Part shown: one piece after another, positions 25,773-33,511 of the stretch
Position numbering within the stretch: the stretch's first letter is position 1
Layout: each line of letters starts with the position of its first letter
From: an uncultured Prevotella sp.
Lineage (GTDB): Bacteria > Bacteroidota > Bacteroidia > Bacteroidales > Bacteroidaceae
DNA length: 37,189 nucleotides
NCBI GenBank assembly: GCA_946612625.1
Contig: CAMOEW010000014.1
Location: forward strand, 1-37,189
Direction: 5' to 3'
Program-made: the position numbers and the translations under genes
The notes under the pieces: generated by a model
The model's database searches: none
Seen by the model: the letters and a program-made list of their open reading frames with translations, nothing else
Told to the model about the DNA's origin: nothing

Positions 25773-28337
25773 TCATTTCTTGTAAAGTAGCGGTCCGTCA
25801 ATCAGATGTACTACTGCCGACGAGCTTGTCTGAATAAACGACGCTGCAGCTGCGTTGTCTGAGTTGTACTGCCACTCGCGAGCCATTAGGTTGTACAGGT
25901 TTTTGTCGGTAGTGATGACCTTACGGATATTGCCTACATTGTCGCGCACGGTGATGCCGTTGTTGTTGGCAACTGCATGTAACTTGTAGAAACGTTCTGT
26001 GGACGGATCCACAACAGCTGTTTCGAAGTCACCTTCGTTGTCGCCAGCTCCGATGAAGAGCGCATTGTCCTGGATGTGGTATTTCAGGAAGTCAACAATG
26101 AGTAGCGAGTCGCGCGTCTTTTCTGTGAGATTGCCTGCTTGTTCGAGTGCCTCTACGCTCTCCCATGACGGCAGCTTACCGCTTTTCTGCAGTGCTTCAA
26201 TGCTTTCGTTGGTTGGTACATATACTGTATAATGATATGTATTAAATACCGAGATGTTCGTGCCTCCGCATGCGTACCTTTTGTCGTGAATAATCTCGAA
26301 GAGTCCGCTGCCGTCCATAAGCTCCAGGAACTTCGAGTATTCGGGTCTGGCTGCGAGAATGTCGCGCACGGTCTGTCTGGTTCCCATGATAGGTTGTCCA
26401 TTCAGGATATAGCTCTTTCCGTTTCCTGCGCCTTCTTCGCCTCCTGTCTGGTCATAAATATCGCTGATGCGGATTGGCTGTCCTTCGTTAATCTGATAGC
26501 TTCCAGCCACTGTCATACCATTCTTTCCAGCTGCTACATTGTCGATGCAAATTTCCGTACCGCCCTTGGTGCGGTAGTATTTGTTTCCGTCTTCAATGTT
26601 GCCGATTACGATGTGTGTGTCAAGAATGTCCTTCAGACGGTTGCTGATATTGCCCGGGTCTCTCTCCACCCCAATAGAGTCGCCTAACTCGCCGGTTTCT
26701 GCGTTATAGTTGTAGATACTGGCCCATACTCGATTTGCTTTTTCCTGAGTCGGATCGTAATGGAAGCGGAATAGCTGCGTGTGGCTCTTTCCGTATGAAC
26801 ATGGATCAATGTATTCGAGTAGCGCATTGTTAGTTGGGATGAAGAAACTGTAGTATGAGTTCAGTGAGTTGAGGTAGTAGTTGTATTGAAGTTGTTCAAC
26901 ACCCCATCTCAGAATATTCATCGTCTCGTTTATGAGCGCCGGGAACAACACGCTGACGTATGATGTGGGCGAATACACTACATTGGTGAGATAGACGGCA
27001 CCGTTGCAACCCAGCCATACCGAGTCAATCTGATTGATATCAACGCCCATTGGGTCGTTGGCATCGTTGAGAATGCTCTGGAATTTCGACGGTACCGATG
27101 AGACGAACGATGAAAGCATGTTGTTGTTGATGAGTTCGACCACGACATTGTCTGGCACCTTGTCCCAGGAACCGTAGTAGTCACGGAGTACTCGTCCTGC
27201 GCCCTCGTTCCAGTATTTGTCCATAGCTTCGTTGCTCGGCGCCATGATGACAGCCATGTCGCGTTGCATGGCAATGTTGCCTTCCTGGTCGTCAAGACCT
27301 GCGAAATAGGCATTCCACTCCGGGTCGAACTTCAGCTGTGCTGGGACGGGTCCACCGTCTGGCAGTTCTTCGATGGGTAGTCCGTTCTGCGACTTTGCCG
27401 AGAAGAACCGCTTTTCATATACGGAATCTACTTGTGCGTTATAAAGATAATTGTATCTCATGGTAGTAGAATTTTCGCGCGTGGGATTTCTGTCAGGGTA
27501 TGGAGCGCAAAAACGTTCCATGAGTTTGTAGAACTGGCTGGCATTTTTCTTCTTGGCAAGCAACTCTGCCATGTTCGGCAGTGGAGTGATTACTTCTGCC
27601 ATCTTATGAATGAATCCATTTGAGCACTTGATATTCGGCTCTTCCACTTGAACGCCGTTGATGCTCGCCTCGCCTGCCTGCCGGTTGGTGGTGTAGTTAA
27701 AGAGGAAGTTGTAGTCGTCGTTTGTGATGCGGTTATTCTCAAGTTGTTTCTCGATGAACATTACAACCGGAACGATGCTGTTGTCTTCCATGCAGACCAT
27801 CGTTTTGCCTGCATCGCGATGACGCTTCCAGTATGGATTGTCAGGCATGTCCTGCGGACGCAGCAATGGCACGGAGTCGAAAGCCGACCCTTCGGCATAT
27901 CTGCGCATACACTCTCCTTCTCGTGGCGGATTGCCCTGAACGCTTGAGAGCGATGCCAGCTGCATTGAGTTCGACAGCATGCTGCCGAATAGCAACATTT
28001 TCTTTTGTGATGGCGTCAACTGTGCGTAGCTGCTTACTCCCCAGGGATTGTTCTGGAAGAAGCGTGCATAGGCTGCGTCGTCGGCTACGAACAGCGTTTT
28101 TGAACCTGTTTTTGCAAGGATCTCGCGATAACCGAGGTCGTCAATCATCCTCACGGTGTTGGTGTAGGTGCCTTGTTCCGAGAGCCAATTGTAGATGCTC
28201 GACCCCCAACCGTCGGGCGTCTTCTCATCCAAGTCGTACTCCGAACACGACATCATTGCGCCACCCATTGTCAGCGCAAGTGCGGATGCCAGCATTAGGT
28301 GCCGGTTCCGTTGCCAAAATGATTTTTCGGATTTCAT
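25773..28337 (-). CDS. Four-domain FAS1 (fasciclin) lipoprotein, first gene of the SusCD operon
   Basis: 854 residues. Signal peptide with lipobox MMSC, Cys31, followed by SEYDLDE, an acidic surface-export type motif. Four FAS1-like domains can be traced: about 45-253 (KTLFVADDAAYARF; SNGFIHKMAEVITPL), 254-458 (MAVIMAPSNEAMDKYW; NGAVYLTNVVYSP), 462-655 (YYSFFIPTNNALLEYI) and 656-852 (YTVYVPTNESIEAL; LKYHIQDNALFIG; AVVHLIDGPLLYK). The strongest are 2 and 4. It precedes susC by 29 nt and sits directly behind the operon promoter, so it may be the most abundant product. The position suggests a surface-exposed partner of the SusC/SusD complex; glycan binding or cell-cell contact are both possible. 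Confidence 0.88.
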   Translation of the reverse strand: MKSEKSFWQRNRHLMLASALALTMGGAMMSCSEYDLDEKTPDGWGSSIYNWLSEQGTYTNTVRMIDDLGYREILAKTGSKTLFVADDAAYARFFQNNPWGVSSYAQLTPSQKKMLLFGSMLSNSMQLASLSSVQGNPPREGECMRRYAEGSAFDSVPLLRPQDMPDNPYWKRHRDAGKTMVCMEDNSIVPVVMFIEKQLENNRITNDDYNFLFNYTTNRQAGEASINGVQVEEPNIKCSNGFIHKMAEVITPLPNMAELLAKKKNASQFYKLMERFCAPYPDRNPTRENSTTMRYNYLYNAQVDSVYEKRFFSAKSQNGLPIEELPDGGPVPAQLKFDPEWNAYFAGLDDQEGNIAMQRDMAVIMAPSNEAMDKYWNEGAGRVLRDYYGSWDKVPDNVVVELINNNMLSSFVSSVPSKFQSILNDANDPMGVDINQIDSVWLGCNGAVYLTNVVYSPTSYVSVLFPALINETMNILRWGVEQLQYNYYLNSLNSYYSFFIPTNNALLEYIDPCSYGKSHTQLFRFHYDPTQEKANRVWASIYNYNAETGELGDSIGVERDPGNISNRLKDILDTHIVIGNIEDGNKYYRTKGGTEICIDNVAAGKNGMTVAGSYQINEGQPIRISDIYDQTGGEEGAGNGKSYILNGQPIMGTRQTVRDILAARPEYSKFLELMDGSGLFEIIHDKRYACGGTNISVFNTYHYTVYVPTNESIEALQKSGKLPSWESVEALEQAGNLTEKTRDSLLIVDFLKYHIQDNALFIGAGDNEGDFETAVVDPSTERFYKLHAVANNNGITVRDNVGNIRKVITTDKNLYNLMAREWQYNSDNAAAASFIQTSSSAVVHLIDGPLLYKK

Positions 28338-28389
28338 ACGTTTTTAGTTTTTTTTGAATTTATAATTTTGCGATTGTTTTTTCCGATTG

Positions 28390-28397
28390 CAAAATTA
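28390..28397 (-). promoter_or_regulatory. -7 box of the FAS1/SusCD operon
   Basis: TAATTTTG on the minus strand gives a leader of about 50 nt to ATG 28337. The -33 position is AAAA instead of TTTG, consistent with a need for an activator. Confidence 0.55.
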
Positions 28398-28406
28398 CGC
28401 ATAATA

Positions 28407-28426
28407 ATATTAAAAGCTTTTAATAT
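28407..28426. promoter_or_regulatory. Perfect 20-bp palindrome at the operon promoter
   Basis: The sequence is its own reverse complement: atattaaaag followed by cttttaatat. Its centre lies about 23 bp before the -7 box, so it covers the -33 region between the phased repeats and the -7 box. It could be a dimer-binding operator. Confidence 0.45.
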
Positions 28427-28449
28427 ACGTATGCGCGGCTTTTTCTTTC

Positions 28450-28497
28450 GTAACACGCGTTTTTGAATATGTCTCATGCAGTTTTTGTTTTGTCTCA
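28450..28497 (-). promoter_or_regulatory. Operator candidate: three phased TGAGAC-type repeats upstream of the FAS1/SusCD operon
   Basis: On the minus strand TGAGAC (28497-28492), TGAGAC (28476-28471) and TGTTAC (28455-28450) are spaced exactly 21 and 21 bp. The gaps contain AACAAAAAC (28489-28481) and TTCAAAAAC (28467-28459). TGTTAC is followed by GAAA, as at the symporter operon. The proximal hexamer starts 58 bp before the -7 box, one 21-bp step further than in the other two promoters. Confidence 0.6.
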
Positions 28498-28586
28498 AAA
28501 CATCAAACGACCCTTAAACAATTCTTAAAAAATCATGATTTATGTGTTTTTCTTTGACATTTATCGGTATCTTCAATTATTTTGTT

Positions 28587-28594
28587 TACCTTTG
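28587..28594 (+). promoter_or_regulatory. -7 box of the coiled-coil lipoprotein gene
   Basis: TACCTTTG, giving a leader of about 40 nt to ATG 28639. No TTTG at the standard -33 distance. Confidence 0.55.
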
Positions 28595-28638
28595 CATTGT
28601 GTGGAAAATGAGCTACAATAATTATTATAACAGTTATT

Positions 28639-29496
28639 ATGAACAAGAATTTCCTATTTTCGTTTCTCGCATGTGCTGCCTTTTTCCTGACAGCGGGTTG
28701 CGGTAACAAGACCGAAGGCAATCCTGAGGCTGACTCGCTTCGTAGTGAGTTGAGTGTGAAATCGTCCGAAATGGATCAGATGAATCTGTTTCTCGATGCT
28801 GTCAACGTGAGTATGGATAGTGTGGTCAATATGGAAGGCGACATCTTGCGTACCACCAATGAGAGTCCAAAATCTGTAAAGCAGCAGATACAAGAGAAGA
28901 TAGATGCTTATAAGTTGATGCTCGAGCGACAGAAAGAACGCATTGCGAAGCTCGAAGCGACTCTAAAGGACAAGGAAGCCGGTAGTGCTAAGATGCTCAA
29001 GACCATAGCCTCGCTGAAACAGCAGATAGATGAGAAGAATCAGACAATAATCAATCTCACGGAGGAAATTAATCGTCGCGATTTCGATATTGAGAACCTG
29101 CGTAACGATGTAATAAATCTTCATACTCAGATGGACGAGCTTGAGGCTTCCAATAAAGTGAAAGACGAGGCAATAGAGCAGCAGACCGATAAGATGAATG
29201 AGGCTTATGTGTTCATCGGCTCAATGAAGGAGTTGAAGGATGCCGGTCTTGCGTCTGGCGGTTTCATGAAGAAGGCGAAGCTCAATGTGTCAAACTTCGA
29301 TAAAAGCAAGTTCAAGCGTATAGACATTCGCAATACTAAATCGTTCAAGATTCCGGCAAAGGATGCTGAAGTGATGAGTCAGATGCCGGTCGGTTCCTAT
29401 ACGTTCAGCAGCAATGGCGACGGTACGTGTACGCTCATGATTACCGATGTAACAAAATTCTGGAGCGTCTCTACCTACCTGGTAGTAAAATATTAG
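28639..29496 (+). CDS. Coiled-coil lipoprotein, possibly Cbp1-like collagen-binding adhesin
   Basis: 285 residues. Lipobox LTAGC with Cys21. Residues about 30-205 are a long, charged coiled coil (IQEKIDAYKLMLERQKERIA; repeated Lys/Glu/Gln heptads). A small C-terminal domain about 215-285 ends VTKFWSVSTYLVVKY. DSL and DSV match the Bacteroides O-glycosylation motif D-S/T-hydrophobic. Length and layout resemble the B. fragilis Cbp1 family of collagen-binding glycoproteins, recalled without a search, so that name is tentative. It is divergent from the SusCD operon and convergent with gyrB, so it is its own transcription unit. Confidence 0.85.
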   Translation: MNKNFLFSFLACAAFFLTAGCGNKTEGNPEADSLRSELSVKSSEMDQMNLFLDAVNVSMDSVVNMEGDILRTTNESPKSVKQQIQEKIDAYKLMLERQKERIAKLEATLKDKEAGSAKMLKTIASLKQQIDEKNQTIINLTEEINRRDFDIENLRNDVINLHTQMDELEASNKVKDEAIEQQTDKMNEAYVFIGSMKELKDAGLASGGFMKKAKLNVSNFDKSKFKRIDIRNTKSFKIPAKDAEVMSQMPVGSYTFSSNGDGTCTLMITDVTKFWSVSTYLVVKY

Positions 29497-29520
29497 TTAA
29501 GTTACTTATTGTAATATTGT

Positions 29521-29550
29521 GAAGTGGGGACATGAAAATGCCCCCACTTC
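29521..29550. terminator. Hairpin between the convergent lipoprotein and gyrB genes
   Basis: gaagtgggg (29521-29529) pairs with ccccacttc (29542-29550), 9 bp with a 12-nt loop. It overlaps the last base of the gyrB stop and lies 24 nt past the lipoprotein stop. No clear T run follows on either strand, so its strength is uncertain. Confidence 0.55.
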
Positions 29551-31520
29551 TATGCGTCGATGTTTGCGTATGTAGCGTTTCTCTCGATGAATTCCCTTCT
29601 TGGTTCCACGTCGTCGCCCATAAGCATCGAAAAGATTTCGTCTGCCTCGGCGGCATTCTCTATTGTCACTTGCTTGAGCAATCGGTTTTCCGGGTTCATG
29701 GTCGTCTCCCATAATTGCTCGGGATTCATCTCACCGAGACCTTTGTATCGCTGAGTGTGCAGTGCCGAGCTCTGCTCGTCGCCTGCAACATATTTGTCGA
29801 TAAATGCTTGGCGCTGCTGGTCGGTGTAGCAATACTCCGACACTTTTTTGTATGTGCATTTGTAGAGCGGCGGAGTTGCGATATACAGATGCCCGCCCTG
29901 GATTACCTGTGGCATGAATCGGTAGAAGAGCGTCATAATCAGTGTGTCGATGTGAGAACCATCGACGTCGGCATCGGTCATGATGATAATCTTGTCGTAG
30001 CGCAATTTGTCAATGTTTGCCTCGCGGTCGCCTTCACCTTCAACGCCAAATCGTACTCCAATCGACTGGATGATGTTCATCACTGACTCTGCCTCGAAGA
30101 CACGATGCCACTGTACTTTCTCTACGTTGAGGATTTTTCCGCGCAATGGCAGGATAGCCTGAAAATGGCGGTCGCGACCCTGCTTTGCCGAGCCGCCTGC
30201 CGAATCACCCTCTACGAGGAATATCTCGCACTCTTTCGGGTCTTTGTTTGAGCAGTCTGCAAGTTTGCCTGGCAGTCCGCCACCTGTCATGGGGTTTTTG
30301 CGCTGTACGCTCTCACGGGCTTTGCGTGCGGCAATACGCGCCGTAGCTGCCAGCACCACCTTGTCGCAAATCTGCTTAGCCTCCTTGGGATGCTCCTCAA
30401 GATAGTTTGTGAGAGCCTCACCCACTGCCTGCTGAACAGCTCCTGCCACTTCGCTGTTGCCGAGCTTTGTCTTCGTCTGTCCCTCAAACTGAGGCTCTGC
30501 CACCTTGACTGAGATTACGGCCGTAAGACCCTCGCGGAAGTCTTCGCCGGCAATCTCGATTTTTGCCTTCTCGATTTGCTTTGAAATCTGGGGATCGTTG
30601 TCGGCATAGTTCTTCAACGTTCGTGTAAGGGCCATGCGGAAGCCCGTAAGGTGTGTGCCGCCCTCGATGGTGTTGATATTGTTAACGTAGGAGTGGATGT
30701 TTTCGGTATAGTCGGTGTTATACATGATGGCCACCTCGATGGGCACGCCCTGCTTCTCTGTCTTGATGTATATGACGTCATCGACGAGATGTGTGCGGTG
30801 GCGATCGACGTAGCGTACGAATTCCTTCAGTCCGTCCTTGGCATGGAACACTTCCTGTCTGGTTTTGCCCTCCTCGTCGGGACGCATGTCAGTGAGTGTG
30901 ATGGTGATGCCGGCATTCAGGTATGCCAGCTCGCGCATACGCTTGGCTATGATGTCGTATTTGTATTCAGTGGTGGTGAAGATGCTGCCGTCGGGCCAGA
31001 ATTGCTGGCGAGTACCCGTCTTGTCAGTGTCGCCCACAATCTTCACGTCATAGAGCGGCTTTCCCTTCTCATATTCCTGCTGGTAGATATGTCCGTTGCG
31101 GAATACCTGCGACATCATGTGCGAAGAGAGGGCGTTCACGCAGCTTACGCCCACTCCGTGCAAACCGCCACTTACCTTGTACGACCCTTTGTCGAACTTA
31201 CCTCCGGCGTGCAACACGGTCATGACAACTTCAAGAGCGCTCTTGTGCATCTTGGCATGCTCATCCACTGGGATGCCGCGACCGTTGTCCATTACTGTTA
31301 TCGAGTTGTCTTCATTGATGGTCACTTCGATATGCGTGCAGAATCCTGCCATCGCCTCGTCGATAGAGTTATCTACCGTTTCGTTTACCAAGTGGTGGAG
31401 ACCTTTTTCGCTAATGTCTCCAATGTACATTGCCGGACGCTTGCGCACGGCCTCCAATCCCTCGAGCACCTGGATGTTACTCGCTGAATAATTACTTTCC
31501 TTAGTAATGTCTTCTGCCAT
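29550..31520 (-). CDS. gyrB: DNA gyrase subunit B
   Basis: ATPase and TOPRIM subunit of the A2B2 type II topoisomerase that introduces negative supercoils. 656 residues, close to the usual Bacteroidetes length without the proteobacterial insert. The GHKL ATPase domain has E47 (NETVDN) as catalytic base, N51, DNGRGIPV, and GGLHGVGVSCVNALS as ATP lid. The transducer is at about 225-395. TOPRIM has LVEGDSAGGSA and TDADVDGSHI; the C-terminus has HTQRYKGLGEMNPEQLWETT. The NxTVDNSIDEA and RYKGLGEMN motifs support GyrB, though ParE cannot be fully excluded by eye. It lies 30 nt downstream of tRNA-Arg on the same strand with no own -7 box seen in the gap. Confidence 0.95.
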   Translation of the reverse strand: MAEDITKESNYSASNIQVLEGLEAVRKRPAMYIGDISEKGLHHLVNETVDNSIDEAMAGFCTHIEVTINEDNSITVMDNGRGIPVDEHAKMHKSALEVVMTVLHAGGKFDKGSYKVSGGLHGVGVSCVNALSSHMMSQVFRNGHIYQQEYEKGKPLYDVKIVGDTDKTGTRQQFWPDGSIFTTTEYKYDIIAKRMRELAYLNAGITITLTDMRPDEEGKTRQEVFHAKDGLKEFVRYVDRHRTHLVDDVIYIKTEKQGVPIEVAIMYNTDYTENIHSYVNNINTIEGGTHLTGFRMALTRTLKNYADNDPQISKQIEKAKIEIAGEDFREGLTAVISVKVAEPQFEGQTKTKLGNSEVAGAVQQAVGEALTNYLEEHPKEAKQICDKVVLAATARIAARKARESVQRKNPMTGGGLPGKLADCSNKDPKECEIFLVEGDSAGGSAKQGRDRHFQAILPLRGKILNVEKVQWHRVFEAESVMNIIQSIGVRFGVEGEGDREANIDKLRYDKIIIMTDADVDGSHIDTLIMTLFYRFMPQVIQGGHLYIATPPLYKCTYKKVSEYCYTDQQRQAFIDKYVAGDEQSSALHTQRYKGLGEMNPEQLWETTMNPENRLLKQVTIENAAEADEIFSMLMGDDVEPRREFIERNATYANIDA

Positions 31521-31550
31521 TTTTGTCTGGATGTTGTCTTTTATCGTTAG

Positions 31551-31622
31551 TACCCCGACCGAGAATCGAACTCGGAACTAAGCTTTAGGAGAGCCTTGTT
31601 ATATCCATTTAACTATCAGGGC
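31551..31622 (-). tRNA. tRNA-Arg (CCT)
   Basis: Seventy-two nt fold into a full cloverleaf: acceptor GCCCTGA with TCGGGGT (one G:U at each of positions 1:72 and 5:68), D stem GTTA/TAAC, anticodon stem AGGCT/AGCTT, loop CTCCTAA giving anticodon CCT, four-base variable loop, T stem CCGAG/CTCGG with loop TTCGATT, discriminator A. The CCA end is not encoded. It reads AGG codons. Confidence 0.95.
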
Positions 31623-31637
31623 TTGGCAAACCGAGTG

Positions 31638-31668
31638 CAAAGGTACTAAAAAAAATGGAAAAAACAAA
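31638..31668 (-). promoter_or_regulatory. Promoter of the tRNA-Arg - gyrB unit
   Basis: TTTG (31668-31665), 19 bp spacer, TACCTTTG (31645-31638): near-perfect -33/-7 match. Predicted start is about 12 nt before the tRNA 5' end. Confidence 0.8.
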
Positions 31669-31790
31669 TTTTTTTTGCCATTTCGTTTTGCTTCTCAGCT
31701 TTTTTTCATCCTTTTGCGTCATTATGAATTAAAGAGTCTTTTTATTTCTTGCATTTTGCGTCGTTAGCAGTCTTCGGGCGCGGGCAAAAA

Positions 31791-31829
31791 CAATAAGCTC
31801 ACCCACCGGCAGGCAGGTGATGCTTATTG
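31791..31829 (-). terminator. Intrinsic terminator after the acetyl-CoA hydrolase/transferase gene
   Basis: Minus strand CAATAAGC-A-TCACC pairs with GGTGA-GCTTATTG (13 bp, one bulge), followed by TTTTT. It lies 49 nt past the stop at 31878. About 120 bp of A/T-rich DNA between it and the tRNA promoter holds nothing recognised. Confidence 0.8.
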
Positions 31830-31877
31830 AAAAATAGTGTTGGCATAGCGCTTTCAGCGACTATTGCTAAGCTATAA

Positions 31878-33380
31878 TCATTTCACGTATTCCGCGAAGT
31901 CTGTCAGATGCATGTCGCCCTTGCGTGCCAGTGTGTCGTGCATTGCGAAGGCGGCAGGCAGGTTGTGGCGTGTATGGCCTCCCTTGGCAATCTTCAGATA
32001 GTCCCACAGCAGTTGGCGGTAGTCGGGGTGAGCACAGTTCTCGATGATAAGTTCAGCACGCTGTGCCGGACTCTTTCCGCGCAGGTCGGCAATACCCTGT
32101 TCGGTCACTATAACATTGACGTCGTGCTCGGTGTGGTCAAGGTGAGAGCAGAACGGCACGATGCTTGATATAAGTCCTCCCTTGGCCACGGAAGGACATG
32201 TAAAAATCGAGATGTAGGCATTGCGCTCGAAGTCACCTGAGCCGCCGATGCCGTTCATCATCTTTGTGCCGCTGATATGTGTTGAGTTGGCATTGCCGTA
32301 GAGATCCACTTCGAGAGCCGTGTTGATTGCAATCACACCCAGTCGGCGTATAATCTCGGGACTGTTTGAAATCTCGCTCTGGCGCAGCGTCAGGTGGTCT
32401 TTCAGATAGTCCATGTTGTCATACACCTGCATCAGACACTCGTTGCTTACGGTCAGTGAACATGCCGAAGCGTCTTTAACGCGTCCGTTGAGCATCATTT
32501 CTACCACAGAGTTCTGAATCACCTCGGTGTAGATATTGAAGTTGGGTACATGTTTGTCCTCTCCCAGTGCTCCAAGGATGGCATTGGCTGTTGAGCCGAC
32601 GCCGCTCTGCAGCGGCAGGAACTCCTTCGGGATTATTCCACGATGCATGTCGTTTACAAGGAACTCTGCAGTGAGGTATCCAATCTTGTTGGTCACGGGG
32701 TCGCTGTCCTTGAAGGCGCGTGCCTCGTCGGGGATGTTGCACTCAACCACGCCCACAAGTTTCTCCTTCGGAATTACAACGTATGGCACTCCGATGCGGT
32801 CGCCTACGTGCTCGATGGGTATTGCTTTACGATAAGGTGGGTCGAGTGGCTCATATACGTCGTGTATCAATTTGGCATTGGGATTGTGGAACGAGTTCAG
32901 CTCGAGTATTACCTTCTTTGCCAGACGTGCTGCTGTGGGGGCAATGCCTCCGGCTGCAGTTAGATAGACGTGATATTCGCTGCCACAGTCATCGATGTCG
33001 CACACTTCAAGGATGGCCCAGTCAACGCCGCCCATGAATCCGTAGCGCAGCTCCTGTGCCATGTGGCTCAGATGAAGGTCGTTATATGGAATCTCGCCCA
33101 TGTTCACGTGCTTCCTGAAGTCAGGGTTTGTGGTGTAGGGCGCACGGTACTTGATAGCTTGCGCATTTGCCAGGTCGCCGTCGGTAGATTGTCCCGTGCT
33201 CGCGCCGGTGAAGATTCCTACCTTGAACTCACGGCCTGCCTCGTGCTCTGCCAGGGCAATCTTTGCCAGTTCCTTTGTTGTTGCCTTAGCCACACCAGCT
33301 GGCGTGAATCCGCTAAGTGCGATGTTCTCATTGTTCTTAATCAGTGCTGCAGCCTCGGCAGCAGTCAGTCGTGGATACAT
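31878..33380 (-). CDS. Acetyl-CoA hydrolase/transferase family protein (succinyl-CoA:acetate CoA-transferase type)
   Basis: Class I CoA-transferase that exchanges CoA between short-chain acids. In succinate- and acetate-forming anaerobes the likely reaction is acetyl-CoA plus succinate, or the reverse. 500 residues, the usual length. Visible features: N-terminal SGFTPAGVAKA, central GGIAPTAARLAKKVILELN, LQSGVGSTANAILGALGE, the probable catalytic E286 in YTEVIQNS, and C-terminal GIGGSGDFERNAYISIF and VNVIVTEQGIADLRGKSP, all family hallmarks. Cytoplasmic. It is divergent from cysS with overlapping promoter regions. Substrate preference (succinate, propionate or butyrate partner) cannot be decided from the sequence. 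Confidence 0.92.
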   Translation of the reverse strand: MYPRLTAAEAAALIKNNENIALSGFTPAGVAKATTKELAKIALAEHEAGREFKVGIFTGASTGQSTDGDLANAQAIKYRAPYTTNPDFRKHVNMGEIPYNDLHLSHMAQELRYGFMGGVDWAILEVCDIDDCGSEYHVYLTAAGGIAPTAARLAKKVILELNSFHNPNAKLIHDVYEPLDPPYRKAIPIEHVGDRIGVPYVVIPKEKLVGVVECNIPDEARAFKDSDPVTNKIGYLTAEFLVNDMHRGIIPKEFLPLQSGVGSTANAILGALGEDKHVPNFNIYTEVIQNSVVEMMLNGRVKDASACSLTVSNECLMQVYDNMDYLKDHLTLRQSEISNSPEIIRRLGVIAINTALEVDLYGNANSTHISGTKMMNGIGGSGDFERNAYISIFTCPSVAKGGLISSIVPFCSHLDHTEHDVNVIVTEQGIADLRGKSPAQRAELIIENCAHPDYRQLLWDYLKIAKGGHTRHNLPAAFAMHDTLARKGDMHLTDFAEYVK

Positions 33381-33422
33381 ATTATTTACAATTTATAATT
33401 TTCCATTAACGGTTTAGGGGTG

Positions 33423-33454
33423 CAAAGTTACGATTTATTTTTTAAAACAGCAAA
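33423..33454 (-). promoter_or_regulatory. Promoter of the CoA-transferase gene
   Basis: TTTG (33454-33451), 20 bp, TAACTTTG (33430-33423); leader of about 39 nt to ATG 33380. Strong consensus match. Confidence 0.8.
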
Positions 33455-33459
33455 AATCT

Positions 33460-33491
33460 TTTGGTTTTTCGCTCGTTTTATACTACCTTTG
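33460..33491 (+). promoter_or_regulatory. Promoter of cysS
   Basis: TTTG (33460-33463), 20 bp, TACCTTTG (33484-33491). Predicted start near 33495 places ATG 33512 first and rules out the in-frame ATG at 33461, which lies within the promoter. Confidence 0.8.
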
Positions 33492-33511
33492 TCGCCGTTA
33501 AACAGAAAAAT

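Larger units (their letters stand above)
28338..28638. other. Divergent intergenic control region
   Basis: No gene is seen. The 301-bp gap holds the minus-strand operon promoter, a 20-bp palindrome, three phased TGAGAC-type repeats, and the plus-strand promoter of the coiled-coil lipoprotein. The stretch about 28500-28560 is A/T-rich with no recognised element. Confidence 0.7.

Noticed and set aside
28450..28497. Regularly spaced repeats that could suggest a tiny CRISPR array
   Set aside because: Repeats are 6-9 bp with a 21-bp period, lie upstream of a promoter and recur at two other promoters; operator sites explain them better. No cas genes.
30651..31487. Plus-strand open frame (278 codons) opposite gyrB
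   Set aside because: Antisense shadow of gyrB with no promoter and no recognisable domain.
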